Origin: Arcobacter sp.
GTDB taxonomy: Bacteria > Campylobacterota > Campylobacteria > Campylobacterales > Arcobacteraceae
DNA: 64,000 bases
Assembly: GCA_002869565.1 (NCBI GenBank)
Contig: PKUJ01000002.1
Span: forward strand, 124,001-188,000
Direction of reading: 5' to 3'
Within the stretch, counting starts at the first letter, position 1. Each line of letters starts with the position of its first letter. The position numbers and the translations under genes were made by a program. Below the pieces are notes generated by a model. That model worked only from the letters and a program-made list of their open reading frames with translations. It was not told where the DNA came from and did not search any database. Positions 8,597 through 16,207 of the stretch are shown one piece after another.

Positions 8597-9204
8597 TTTT
8601 ATTTCCCTTGTTTTTTTATAATTGAGATTCAGTATGAATCCACCTAATGACTTTACTCTTGAAAATAAGAGCTAGTCTATTTAGTAGAAAGTAAAGTACA
8701 AAAAAATTATTTTTCACTTGTTTGTAATTTGAATATATTAATTTTAATTTATTTTCTTCTAAATAGAATTTAAAACATTAAAGAGTTACTTATACTTTCT
8801 AGATAATTGTCTTTTGTATAATTTTTTTTAAATAGACAATTTTTGTAAGCTTACCATTCTCAAAATCAAGAATTTTAGCAAGGTTCAGTACTTCAAATGT
8901 TTTCTAAATGTATTCTATAACTTGGGAAGATTTTTGTAAAGATATTTTTTGTCATTAACTGTACATCTATTGTGTATTTATTTTATACAGAGTATGTTTA
9001 AATTTTATACATAGTACAAAAATTATTTTTAATTTTATTTATGATACTATACTGATTATTGAAGCTTTGCATAAAAGCAATTGCCTTGAATTATTTATTC
9101 TATAAAAATATAAATAACAACAAAACAATAAATTACATCAATATAGTGGAATTTTAAAATTAAAATTTATATAAATTTATAAAAAAGATGAGTTAAAATA
9201 TAAT
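8597..9204. other. Divergent control region between the TRAP operon and allA copy 1
   Basis: These 608 bp are AT-rich and hold no plausible gene. They contain an 8-bp inverted repeat (ACTTTACT 8650-8657, AGTAAAGT 8690-8697) enclosing a smaller CTCTT/AAGAG stem in the dctP leader, an AATTGTCT/AGACAATT pair (8805-8812, 8834-8841), and two TGTAT-N7-ATACA type palindromes at 8973-9011. Promoters for both flanking operons must lie here; no single -10 box stands out enough to assign. Confidence 0.7.
8973..9011. promoter_or_regulatory. Two palindromic sites of the form TGTAT-N7-ATACA, 22 bp apart
   Basis: Site one (8973-8989) is TGTAT, seven bases, ATACA, with perfect half-sites. Site two (8995-9011) is TGTTT, seven bases, ATACA, one mismatch, and sits within a 21-bp near-palindrome (8993-9013). 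The centres are 22 bp apart, two helical turns. The same form recurs at 14754-14770 and, less well, at 14881-14897 and 21134-21150. The binding protein is unknown. Confidence 0.45.
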
Positions 9205-9720
9205 ATGAGAACAGAAATAAAACCAAAACCTCTGACAAGAGAATCTTTTAAAAAATTTGGTGAAGTAATAGAAAAAGAAGGTAGAGACTCTATGATTATA
9301 AATAGAGAATCTGCCCAAAAGTTTTATGAAGTTTGTAATATGGATGCAAATGAAAAAGGAGGAAGTTCAACTTTACATATATATATAGGAAAAAGTAGAG
9401 AATTTCCATTGCATATTAATATGTTAGAGAAACATCCTTTATTTTCTCAAACTTTTTTGCCAAGAAGTAAAGAACCATTTTATTGTGTCGTTGCATTAGG
9501 GGGTAGAGAACCAGACTTATCAACTCTTGAAATATTTGAAACAAACGGAGATCAAGGTATTCATTATAATAGAGGGACTTGGCATTTCCCTTTAATTTGT
9601 ATAAAAGATAAAGAGGAATTTTTTGTTTTAGACAGATCAGGTAAAAATGAAGAGGAAAGAAGAATAGTTGAACAAATAGAATATAATATGGTTGAAAAAC
9701 AAATATATTTAGTTCGATAA
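9205..9720 (+). CDS. allA: Ureidoglycolate lyase, copy 1
   Basis: This 171-aa cupin-type enzyme splits (S)-ureidoglycolate into glyoxylate and urea, the last step of allantoin breakdown. It resembles the copy at 23158-23676 over its whole length (about two thirds identical by eye), sharing KPKPLT, SSTLHIYIGK, FPLHINMLEKHP, FLPRSKEPF and GDQGIHYNRGTWHFPL, the last being the conserved AllA region. It is followed 58 nt later by ureD, so one transcript could carry a urea-releasing enzyme and a urease chaperone. No strong ribosome-binding site is visible before its ATG. Confidence 0.88.
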   Translation: MRTEIKPKPLTRESFKKFGEVIEKEGRDSMIINRESAQKFYEVCNMDANEKGGSSTLHIYIGKSREFPLHINMLEKHPLFSQTFLPRSKEPFYCVVALGGREPDLSTLEIFETNGDQGIHYNRGTWHFPLICIKDKEEFFVLDRSGKNEEERRIVEQIEYNMVEKQIYLVR

Positions 9721-9778
9721 TAGATTATGTATAATTATTAAATAAATAGAATAAAAATAAAAATTTGAAAAAGAGATA

Positions 9779-10528
9779 ATGAGTATATCAATAGATTTTA
9801 AAAATGAAATATTTTCACTAAACAAACTACAACTTCCTACTCGATACTATTATTTTAAAGAGACAGAAAATTATGTGAAACTTCTTAGTATCGGTGAAGG
9901 GATATTTCCCAAAGACAGACTAAAAACAAATATAAAACTAGTAGATTCTACTTGTATTGTTACAACTGAATCTGCTACAAAAGTTTATCCTTCTAAAAAA
10001 GAGTATGGAATAAATTATATAAATATAGATTTAAAAAACTCTAATTTTGAGTTTCTAAATGACGAACTTATTTTATATAAAAACTCAAAGCTTTTACAAA
10101 TCTTACGTTTAAAAGTAGATGAAAACTCAACTTTCTTTTATAGTGATATTTTAACACAAGGAAGAAGTTACGAACATTTTGATTTCGACTCTATGTTAGT
10201 TAGAAATAAATTTTACTGCAAAGAAGATTTAGAGTATTTTGAAAACTTTGAAGTTGAGGGAAAGGATTTAAAAAGTTACATAAAAAGACATGAGAATAAA
10301 AACTATATTTATTTAAAAATTTATATAAAAGCAAAAGAGAATAAAACTTTTTTAAAAACCTTACATAAAGAGGGTTTTGACTCTTTTTGTTTTACAAAAT
10401 CAAAAGAGATGATTATAGGTTCTATTTCTGCTTCTGATATGATAGAGATAAAAAGAAAACAAAAAGAGTTATGGAATATTTATAGAAAAGCTTTGGAGAA
10501 AAAAGAGTTTAATTTAGGAAAACAATAA
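9779..10528 (+). CDS. ureD: Urease accessory protein UreD (UreH), detached from the main urease cluster
   Basis: This 249-aa protein matches UreD, the scaffold that binds apo-urease with UreF and UreG for nickel insertion. Visible family marks are TTESATKVYPS near residue 62 (UreD proteins have TTQxATKVYR), the following region ending in LQILRLKVDENSTFFYSD, and QGRSYEHFDFDSM (family: GR...GExFxF). The main urease genes at 27568-31685 encode UreAB, C, E, F and G but no UreD, so this gene completes the set from 17 kb away. It is diverged and slightly short (family usually about 260-290 aa). An alternative of an unrelated hypothetical protein is unlikely given the motif order. Confidence 0.8.
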   Translation: MSISIDFKNEIFSLNKLQLPTRYYYFKETENYVKLLSIGEGIFPKDRLKTNIKLVDSTCIVTTESATKVYPSKKEYGINYINIDLKNSNFEFLNDELILYKNSKLLQILRLKVDENSTFFYSDILTQGRSYEHFDFDSMLVRNKFYCKEDLEYFENFEVEGKDLKSYIKRHENKNYIYLKIYIKAKENKTFLKTLHKEGFDSFCFTKSKEMIIGSISASDMIEIKRKQKELWNIYRKALEKKEFNLGKQ

Positions 10529-10541
10529 AGTATATTTCTCT

Positions 10542-10561
10542 TTAAATTAATATTAATTTAA
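10542..10561. terminator. 20-bp perfect AT palindrome after ureD
   Basis: TTAAATTAAT is followed directly by its complement, 14 nt after the ureD stop, with a short T-rich run a few bases later. It may act as a weak terminator; all pairs are A-T, so the stem would be unstable. Confidence 0.35.
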
Positions 10562-10615
10562 CACTTTTTGATTTAGAATAAGCCCTCGCAAAAATAAGAG
10601 AGTATGGAAATTTAA

Positions 10616-11773
10616 ATGCAGGTTTCAATAAGTAAAATATAGCTTATTCTTTTTTTTATAGTTTCTGTAATATTCTCTACAATCTATACCCCTCAAGCAA
10701 TACTTCCAGTATTAAAAGAAACTTTTCATATTAGTATTTTAGAGACTAACTTGTTACTCTCTGGCATGTTATTTGTTATGATGGTTTCAACACCTTTTTA
10801 TGCTCCTATATCAAATCGTTTTGCACACAAAAATATTATGTTATTTTCACTATTTTTTCTTTTTCTTTCTGTTTTTTTATCTTCTGTTACAACAAACTTT
10901 TATATTTTACTTTTTAGTAGATTTTTGCAAGGGATGTTTTTACCTGGGATTACGGCAATTATGCTTTCTTATGTTCAAGAAATTTATCCCAAATCTTATA
11001 GAGGTTTGGGTTTAGGTATTTATATGGCAGCAACTGGTTTTGGAGCTGTGATAGGGCGTTTATTAGCAGGTTGGATAACTTTCCTTTATTCATGGAAAAT
11101 GGCATTTTTATCATTTGCAGTTCTTTTATTTATAGCTTTTATTGCAATGCTTTTTACCTTGCCAAAACCTGAAAGAAATATTATCAAAAAAAATATAGCA
11201 ACTAAAAATGATATATTGCTTTATCTCTCAAATCCCAAAATTCTTTCTATCTTATTTATTCCAACGGTAGTATTTTTTTCCTTTATGGCTATATCAACTT
11301 TTGCAACATATCACTTAGCTCAAGAGCCATTTAATTTAAATACAAGGGAATTGGGTAATGTTTTTTTAGTTTTATTATTAGGTGTAATTGTAAGCCCCCT
11401 TGTAGGAAGATATTCTGATATTATTGGGCGAGTTAAAATAATGTTTTTTGGTATAAGTATTCTAATCTTTGGGATATTTTTGACACTTACTCAATCTTTT
11501 ACCTTGGTTATTATAGGAATGGGATTTGTCACGATTGCTATGTTTTCTGTGCAATCAGTTGCACCAGCATATTTAGGGGAAATAGTTTCAAATAATAAAT
11601 CAACAATATCCATTTTATATCAAAGCTTTTTTTACTTAGGTGGTTGTTTAGGAACTTTTATTCCATCAATTGTTTGGGAATATTATGAATATAGTGGTGT
11701 TGCAATATTTTGTATTATTTTACTTTTATTGGGAAGTAGCCCTTTTGCTTATTTGAAGTTTAAAGAAAAATAG
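10616..11773 (+). pseudogene. MFS transporter (YnfM-like) interrupted by TAG at codon 9
   Basis: An ATG at 10616 opens a frame reading MQVSISKI, then TAG at 10640-10642. The same frame continues without further stops to 11773 through LILFFIVSVIFSTIYTPQA, a normal first helix and loop of YnfM-type MFS transporters, then about eleven more hydrophobic segments. A shorter product of 340 aa could start at TTG 10751, but it would lack helix 1 and no ribosome-binding site precedes it. The likely state is a full-length gene of about 385 codons with one nonsense codon. The substrate is unknown. It lies between ureD and a convergent ABC operon. Confidence 0.7.
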
Positions 11774-11775
11774 AG

Positions 11776-11803
11776 TTTTTAGGGAAAACTTTTTCCCTAA
11801 AAA
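11776..11803. terminator. Bidirectional terminator between the MFS gene and ABC ATPase
   Basis: A perfect 13-bp inverted repeat (TTTTTAGGGAAAA at 11776-11788, its complement at 11791-11803) has flanking A and T runs in both directions and separates convergent genes. This is a classical intrinsic terminator shape on both strands. Confidence 0.85.
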
Positions 11804-11812
11804 TAAAAGATA

Positions 11813-12541
11813 CTATAATACAGAAGATAAAAAAGCTTGCAACTCTTTTGTTTGTGGATTTGCAAAAACTTCATCACTAGCTCCTGTTTCCCAAACTTTT
11901 CCATTATGCATAAAAATTACTCTATCTCCAATGTCCCTTGCAAAATTCATTTCGTGAGTTACTAAAATTAGGGTCATTCCTTCTTTTGCTAATTCTTCTA
12001 ATACTTTTAAAACTTCACCTACTAATTCAGGGTCAAGGGCAGATGTTATTTCATCACAAAGTAAAACTTTTGGTGACATTGCAAGTGATCTTGCGATTGC
12101 AACTCTTTGTTTTTGTCCACCTGATAAACTGCCAGGGTATTGATCAAAGAAATTTTCCATTCCTACTTTTTTTAGACATTTTAAAGCCAGTTCTCTTGCT
12201 TCTTTATCATTTTTTCCTAGAACTAATTTAGGAGATAACATAACATTTTCGCCAGTTGTTTTATGTGGATATAGATTAAATCCTTGGAAAATCATTCCAC
12301 AAACTTTACTTATCTTTTGAAGTTGTAAATCATTTGTAGTAACCTCTAAGTTTCCAACAATAATATTACCTTCTTGATGATTTTCCAATCCATTTATACA
12401 TCTAAGAAGCGTACTTTTCCCTGAACCTGAACGTCCAATGATAGAGATAACTTCTCCAGCTTTAACCTTCAAGTCTACACCTTTTAATACATGTTTCTCT
12501 CCATAGTATTTGTGTAAACCTTCAATACTAACTAGCGACAT
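11813..12541 (-). CDS. Polar amino acid-type ABC transporter ATPase (GlnQ-like)
   Basis: This ATPase subunit (242 aa) belongs to a polar amino acid uptake (PAAT) transporter. Walker A GRSGSGKST near residue 35, signature LSGGQKQR near residue 136, Walker B LLCDEITSALDPE and the H-loop LVTHEM are all present. It overlaps the upstream permease gene by 14 nt and is the last gene of a four-gene operon (receptor, permease, permease, ATPase). The operon promoter carries two palindromic operators shared with the allantoin genes, so the substrate may be a ureido compound rather than an amino acid (inference). Confidence 0.92.
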   Translation of the reverse strand: MSLVSIEGLHKYYGEKHVLKGVDLKVKAGEVISIIGRSGSGKSTLLRCINGLENHQEGNIIVGNLEVTTNDLQLQKISKVCGMIFQGFNLYPHKTTGENVMLSPKLVLGKNDKEARELALKCLKKVGMENFFDQYPGSLSGGQKQRVAIARSLAMSPKVLLCDEITSALDPELVGEVLKVLEELAKEGMTLILVTHEMNFARDIGDRVIFMHNGKVWETGASDEVFANPQTKELQAFLSSVL

Positions 12542-13178
12542 TTAATTTCCTTTCTAAATATTTACTATACCTTGTCAGAGGATAACAAATTAAAAAATAT
12601 AACAGTGCAACTAGTGCAAAAACTTTAAAGGGTTCAAATGTTACATTGTTTAACATTGTCCCAGCTTTTGTAAGTTCCACAAAACCAATAATAGAAGCCA
12701 GTGCAGTTCCTTTTACTACTTGAACTGAAAAGCCAATAGTAGGAGCAGTTGCTACTCTAATAGATTGAGGGATTATCACATGAATCATTGTTTGATAATA
12801 TGTTAGACCCATAGTTTTTGATGCTTCCCATTGTCCTTTTGGAACAGAGTCTAAACAACCTCTCCAAATTTCACATAAAAATGCGCTTGTAAAAAGGGTT
12901 AAAGCTAAACTTGCTGCACTCCAAGCCCCAATATCAATTCCAAGTAAAGACAAACCAAAAAATGCAAGGAAAAGTTGCATTAACAAAGGTGTTCCTTGAA
13001 ATACTTCTACATATATATTTATTAAAACTGTAAGAAATTTATTATTCATCATTCTTAATAAAATCAAAATTCCTGCAACAATACCACCACCAACAAAGGC
13101 AATTAAAGACAATAAAACTGTCCATCTTGCAGCTAATAGAAGATTTTGAAATATCTCTAAGGTTGTAAATTGTTCCAT
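12528..13178 (-). CDS. Polar amino acid-type ABC transporter permease (second)
   Basis: This HisM/GlnP-type inner-membrane permease (216 aa) has about five hydrophobic segments, an EVFQGTPLLMQLFLAFFG stretch typical of the N-terminal PAAT region, and the cytoplasmic ATPase-coupling loop near GQWEASKTMGLTYYQTM. It is separated from the first permease by no gap (12528-13178 against 13179-13859). It pairs with that permease as a heterodimer. Confidence 0.9.
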   Translation of the reverse strand: MEQFTTLEIFQNLLLAARWTVLLSLIAFVGGGIVAGILILLRMMNNKFLTVLINIYVEVFQGTPLLMQLFLAFFGLSLLGIDIGAWSAASLALTLFTSAFLCEIWRGCLDSVPKGQWEASKTMGLTYYQTMIHVIIPQSIRVATAPTIGFSVQVVKGTALASIIGFVELTKAGTMLNNVTFEPFKVFALVALLYFLICYPLTRYSKYLERKLNVAS

Positions 13179-13859
13179 CTATAGACTCTCTTTCATTTCA
13201 TTCATTTTAAATACTTTTTTACTTGTATATGTCAAAACATATCTAAGAAATATAGCAAGTACTAAATAAACAAATGTAATAATAAAATATGACTCAAAAC
13301 TCAAAAAAGTTCTTGACTGAATAAAGTTTGCAGTAAAAGTCAACTCTTCAACTGAAATTTGTGACAATACAGAAGAACCTAACATAACAATAATACACTG
13401 ACTTATAAGTGCTGGCGAAATTCTATTAAAAGCCTGAGGCAAGATAATATGTATAAATATCTGAGACCATCTTAAACCTAAAGTTTTTCCAGCTTCCCAT
13501 TGTCCACTACAAGTAGACTCAACACCTGCTCTAATTATTTCAGTAGAGTAAGCACCTAGATTAACTACCATTGCTATCATACCAGCTTCTAAAGCTGTCA
13601 ATTTTATGCCAATTGCAGGCAGACCAAAAAATATAAAAAACAGTTGAACAATAAAAGGAGTATTTCTAATAACTTCAACAAAAGCTCCGATAAGATTTTG
13701 TAAAAATTTATTTTTTCCTACTCTTAAAGCAGCTCCCATGATCCCTGCAGCTACTCCCAAAATAGTAGTAGCTGCTGTAATCTCAATTGTTAGTAAGATA
13801 CCGTTTAATATCTCTTTATAAAAAGGAAGAACACTAACAAAATCTAATTCGTAATCCAT
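13179..13859 (-). CDS. Polar amino acid-type ABC transporter permease (first)
   Basis: This PAAT-family permease (226 aa) has EVIRNTPFIVQLFFIFFG near residue 65 and the coupling loop GQWEAGKTLGLRWSQIF near residue 128, both diagnostic of the HisMQ/GlnP group. It follows the receptor gene by 11 nt. With its neighbour it forms the membrane channel. Paralogy between the two permeases is evident from the shared motifs in the same order. Confidence 0.9.
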   Translation of the reverse strand: MDYELDFVSVLPFYKEILNGILLTIEITAATTILGVAAGIMGAALRVGKNKFLQNLIGAFVEVIRNTPFIVQLFFIFFGLPAIGIKLTALEAGMIAMVVNLGAYSTEIIRAGVESTCSGQWEAGKTLGLRWSQIFIHIILPQAFNRISPALISQCIIVMLGSSVLSQISVEELTFTANFIQSRTFLSFESYFIITFVYLVLAIFLRYVLTYTSKKVFKMNEMKESL

Positions 13860-13870
13860 CTCTTTTGCTT

Positions 13871-14650
13871 CTATAAATCTTTTGGAAGATCAATTTTCAA
13901 CCATTTTTTAGATGTTTCGTTTAATTTTCCATTTGCTTTTAACTCACCAATTAAGTTATTTAAGAAAGTTTCAACTTCTGGTTGTTTTTTCTTAATACCA
14001 ATATAACAAGGAGAGTTTTTAATCGCAAATTTTGCTTCAGGAGCTGTATTTGGGAACTTACTAGCAATATCACTAATAATTACATTTCCAGTTGCGATAA
14101 GTTTAGTTTGACCAGATACAAATGCAGAAATAGTTGTACTATTATCTTCAAATCTTTTAATAGTAACATCAGATCCAACTAATTTACTTAATTCTAAATC
14201 TTCTACAGAACCTCTTGTTACACCAATAGTTTTACCTGATAAATCTTTTACAGATGAAACAGCTACATCTTTACTTCCAAATACTCCTAGGAAAAATGGT
14301 GCATAAGCATTAGTAAAATCAATAACTTTTGCTCTTTGTGCATTTTTACCTAAACTTGAAATAATTAAATCAGCTTTTCCTGTTTGTAAATAAGGAATTC
14401 TATTTGCACTAGTTACTGGAACTAATTTTAGTTTAACTCCTAATTTGTCTGCAATATATTTACCCATATCAACATCATAACCTTGAACACTCATATCTTT
14501 TGAAGCAGAACCAAATGGCGGAAAATCTTGAGGAACTGCAATTTTAACAACTCCTGAAGATTTAATATCATCCAATTGATTTGCACTCAATAAACTTGCA
14601 CTAACAAGTGCTCCTGTTGCTAAAACTTTTAGTAATGTTTTTTTAAACAT
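13871..14650 (-). CDS. Periplasmic substrate-binding protein of a PAAT-type ABC transporter
   Basis: This receptor (259 aa) has a Sec signal peptide ending near SANQ (residue 25) and a type II periplasmic binding fold. Marks include VKIAVPQDFPPFG, the GYDVDMGKYIADKLGV stretch, NRIPYLQTGKADLIIS and GVTRGSVEDLEL. It is first in its operon; the start has an AAGGA site a few bases upstream. Two tandem ATTGTNNACAAT palindromes end 26 bp before the ATG. The ligand is not predictable from sequence; the shared operators suggest an allantoin-pathway compound. Confidence 0.9.
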   Translation of the reverse strand: MFKKTLLKVLATGALVSASLLSANQLDDIKSSGVVKIAVPQDFPPFGSASKDMSVQGYDVDMGKYIADKLGVKLKLVPVTSANRIPYLQTGKADLIISSLGKNAQRAKVIDFTNAYAPFFLGVFGSKDVAVSSVKDLSGKTIGVTRGSVEDLELSKLVGSDVTIKRFEDNSTTISAFVSGQTKLIATGNVIISDIASKFPNTAPEAKFAIKNSPCYIGIKKKQPEVETFLNNLIGELKANGKLNETSKKWLKIDLPKDL

Positions 14651-14675
14651 TTTTTAATCCTTATATTTTATTAAA

Positions 14676-14700
14676 ATTGTCGACAATTATTGTATACAAT
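14676..14700. promoter_or_regulatory. Two tandem ATTGTNNACAAT operators upstream of the PAAT operon
   Basis: ATTGTCGACAAT (14676-14687) and ATTGTATACAAT (14689-14700) are each perfect 12-bp palindromes, one base apart, giving a 13-bp period. They lie 26 bp before the start codon of the receptor gene at 14650 and overlap its probable promoter or leader. The half-site TTGT...ACAA is the usual form for FCD-type GntR regulators; such a regulator is encoded at 20399. Confidence 0.75.
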
Positions 14701-14753
14701 TTTTTAACTTTGAGAATTTTAGATTAAAAATATTAAATAGTCAACATAAAATA

Positions 14754-14770
14754 TGTATATATTATATACA
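14754..14770. promoter_or_regulatory. 17-bp palindrome TGTAT-N7-ATACA
   Basis: The site TGTATATATTATATACA is a perfect palindrome around a central T. The same TGTAT-N7-ATACA layout occurs at 8973-8989. It is separate in sequence and spacing from the ATTGTNNACAAT sites and may bind a second regulator. Confidence 0.45.
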
Positions 14771-14887
14771 CACAATAATCTAAATAATCATATTATCAAT
14801 TATGTACATCCTAAAAATAGAAAATTTTACTTTTTAAAGAAAGTCTTATAAATTTAAGAAAAATTGTATTTTTTAAAGATTGTATAA

Positions 14888-14925
14888 ATTGTAGACAATT
14901 ATTGTGAACAATTATTGTCTACAAT
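14888..14925. promoter_or_regulatory. Three tandem ATTGTNNACAAT operators upstream of the LivKHMGF-type operon
   Basis: ATTGTAGACAAT (14888-14899), ATTGTGAACAAT (14901-14912) and ATTGTCTACAAT (14914-14925) follow one another with single-base spacers, an exact 13-bp period. TGATAAGAT, a plausible -10 region, follows at 14927-14935, so bound repressor would cover the -35 and spacer. The same arrangement (operators, then CTGATAA) precedes puuE at 21154-21185. Confidence 0.8.
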
Positions 14926-14987
14926 CTGATAAGATGATTTTCATAATTTATCAGTGATAAATATTACATATATTAAGGGAGAAAAAA

Positions 14988-16157
14988 ATGAAAAGATTTC
15001 TGAAAATAGGTTTAGCATTTGGGATGCTAAGTAGTGTACTTTTAGCTCAAGAGACTATAAAGATTGGTTTTGTAGGAACACTTTCAGGTGCAAATGCTGC
15101 CTGGGGAACTTCAAATGTAAGATCAATGGAAACATCAGCAGACATATATAATAAAAATGGAGGTGTTGAAATTGGTGGTAAAAAATATAAAGTTGAGATT
15201 GTACCATTTGATGATGCGTACGATCCAAAAATAGCAGTTGCTGGTATGGAAAAAATGGCTCAAGAACAAATTAAATATGTAATTGGACCAAATGATGATG
15301 CTCAAGCGATTGCAGTAAGACCAATTGCACAGAGAAATAAAATTGTATATTTCCCATATGCATTTAATAAAACTTTATACAAAAAACCTGCTAATTATGC
15401 TGTATTTGGAATGATTGCATCATATCAATGGGAACCAGCAGTTTATAAATGGCTACAAGATAATAAAGGTGTAAAAACTGTTGCATTTTTAGCTGCAAAT
15501 GCTTCTGATCCTCTTAACCAAAGAGACAATGGACTTAAAATTGCTAAAGATTTAGGCTTAGTTATTGTTGAAGCAAAAGCTACTTATAAAGCTGATACTA
15601 GAGATTTCTTTTCTGTAATTACGCCAATTATTAAAAAGAAACCAGATTTATTAGTTCTTTCAGGAGTATCTCCTGCAACTGCACCACTTATTATTAAAAC
15701 TGCTAGACAATTAGGATTTAAAGGTTTTATGGCTGCTGGTACTGCACTTGATGCTGGTATTTTAAAAGAGGGAGCGGGTGATGCTGCAAATGGGTTTATT
15801 TGTCAAGGTGGAGCTGATGCTTCAATTCAATCAAAAGTTATGAAAAACTGGGTTGAATACTATACTAAGAAATTTGGTGAGTACAATGATGAATCAAATA
15901 CAAAAGTATTTGCACTTGAATATATCTTAGAAGTTATGAAATCAAATCCAAAAGCGATTAATGATGCAGATGAATTCCTTAAAACTGTTGATTCAGGATG
16001 GGAAGCTCCAAATAAATTCTTTAAAGATAAAGATGCAAAACTTAAATTTGTAGGTAAAACAACATTTGGTCAAGATAGACAATTAGGTGTTCCTTTAACT
16101 CCAAAAATCTATAAAAATGGAAAGTTTGAAACATTATTCGTAGGTTCAGCAGACTAG
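14988..16157 (+). CDS. Substrate-binding protein of a branched-chain amino acid/amide-type ABC importer
   Basis: This periplasmic receptor (389 aa) has a signal peptide ending near LLAQ (residue 21) and a type I (LivK/UrtA/AmiC) fold. Marks include IKIGFVGTLSGANAAWG, VEIVPFDDAYDPK and YVIGPNDDAQAIAVRPIAQ. A clear AGGGAGA site precedes the ATG. It leads the operon receptor-permease-permease-ATPase-ATPase-racemase, under three tandem operators. Linkage to the racemase and allantoin genes suggests it captures allantoin, hydantoin or a related ureide; this is inference, and a branched amino acid cannot be excluded by sequence alone. Confidence 0.9.
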   Translation: MKRFLKIGLAFGMLSSVLLAQETIKIGFVGTLSGANAAWGTSNVRSMETSADIYNKNGGVEIGGKKYKVEIVPFDDAYDPKIAVAGMEKMAQEQIKYVIGPNDDAQAIAVRPIAQRNKIVYFPYAFNKTLYKKPANYAVFGMIASYQWEPAVYKWLQDNKGVKTVAFLAANASDPLNQRDNGLKIAKDLGLVIVEAKATYKADTRDFFSVITPIIKKKPDLLVLSGVSPATAPLIIKTARQLGFKGFMAAGTALDAGILKEGAGDAANGFICQGGADASIQSKVMKNWVEYYTKKFGEYNDESNTKVFALEYILEVMKSNPKAINDADEFLKTVDSGWEAPNKFFKDKDAKLKFVGKTTFGQDRQLGVPLTPKIYKNGKFETLFVGSAD

Positions 16158-16163
16158 TTATAT

Positions 16164-16183
16164 GAGGTATCTTTTGATACCTC
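16164..16183 (+). terminator. Intergenic hairpin after the receptor gene
   Basis: A perfect 8-bp stem (GAGGTATC and GATACCTC) with a TTTT tetraloop lies in the 50-nt gap between receptor and permease genes. Such hairpins commonly attenuate or stabilise transcripts so that the receptor is made in excess over membrane subunits; that role is inferred here. Confidence 0.55.
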
Positions 16184-16207
16184 TATTTTAAAATAGGAAA
16201 TGATTTA

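Larger units (their letters stand above)
14651..14987. other. Divergent control region with five GntR-type operators
   Basis: These 337 bp separate two divergent ABC transporter operons. They contain two tandem palindromes next to the left operon (14676-14700), three tandem palindromes next to the right operon (14888-14925), and a different 17-bp palindrome between them (14754-14770). No coding potential is seen. The layout suggests both operons are switched by one repressor. Confidence 0.8.

Noticed and set aside
8805-8841. AATTGTCT and AGACAATT pair as another GntR operator
   Set aside because: Half-sites are 21 bp apart rather than 2 bp and no ATTGTNNACAAT core is present; kept only as a note in the intergenic description.
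9205-9720. Possibility that the two allA genes are a recent tandem or mobile duplication
   Set aside because: DNA sequences differ throughout and no flanking repeats or transposase genes are present.
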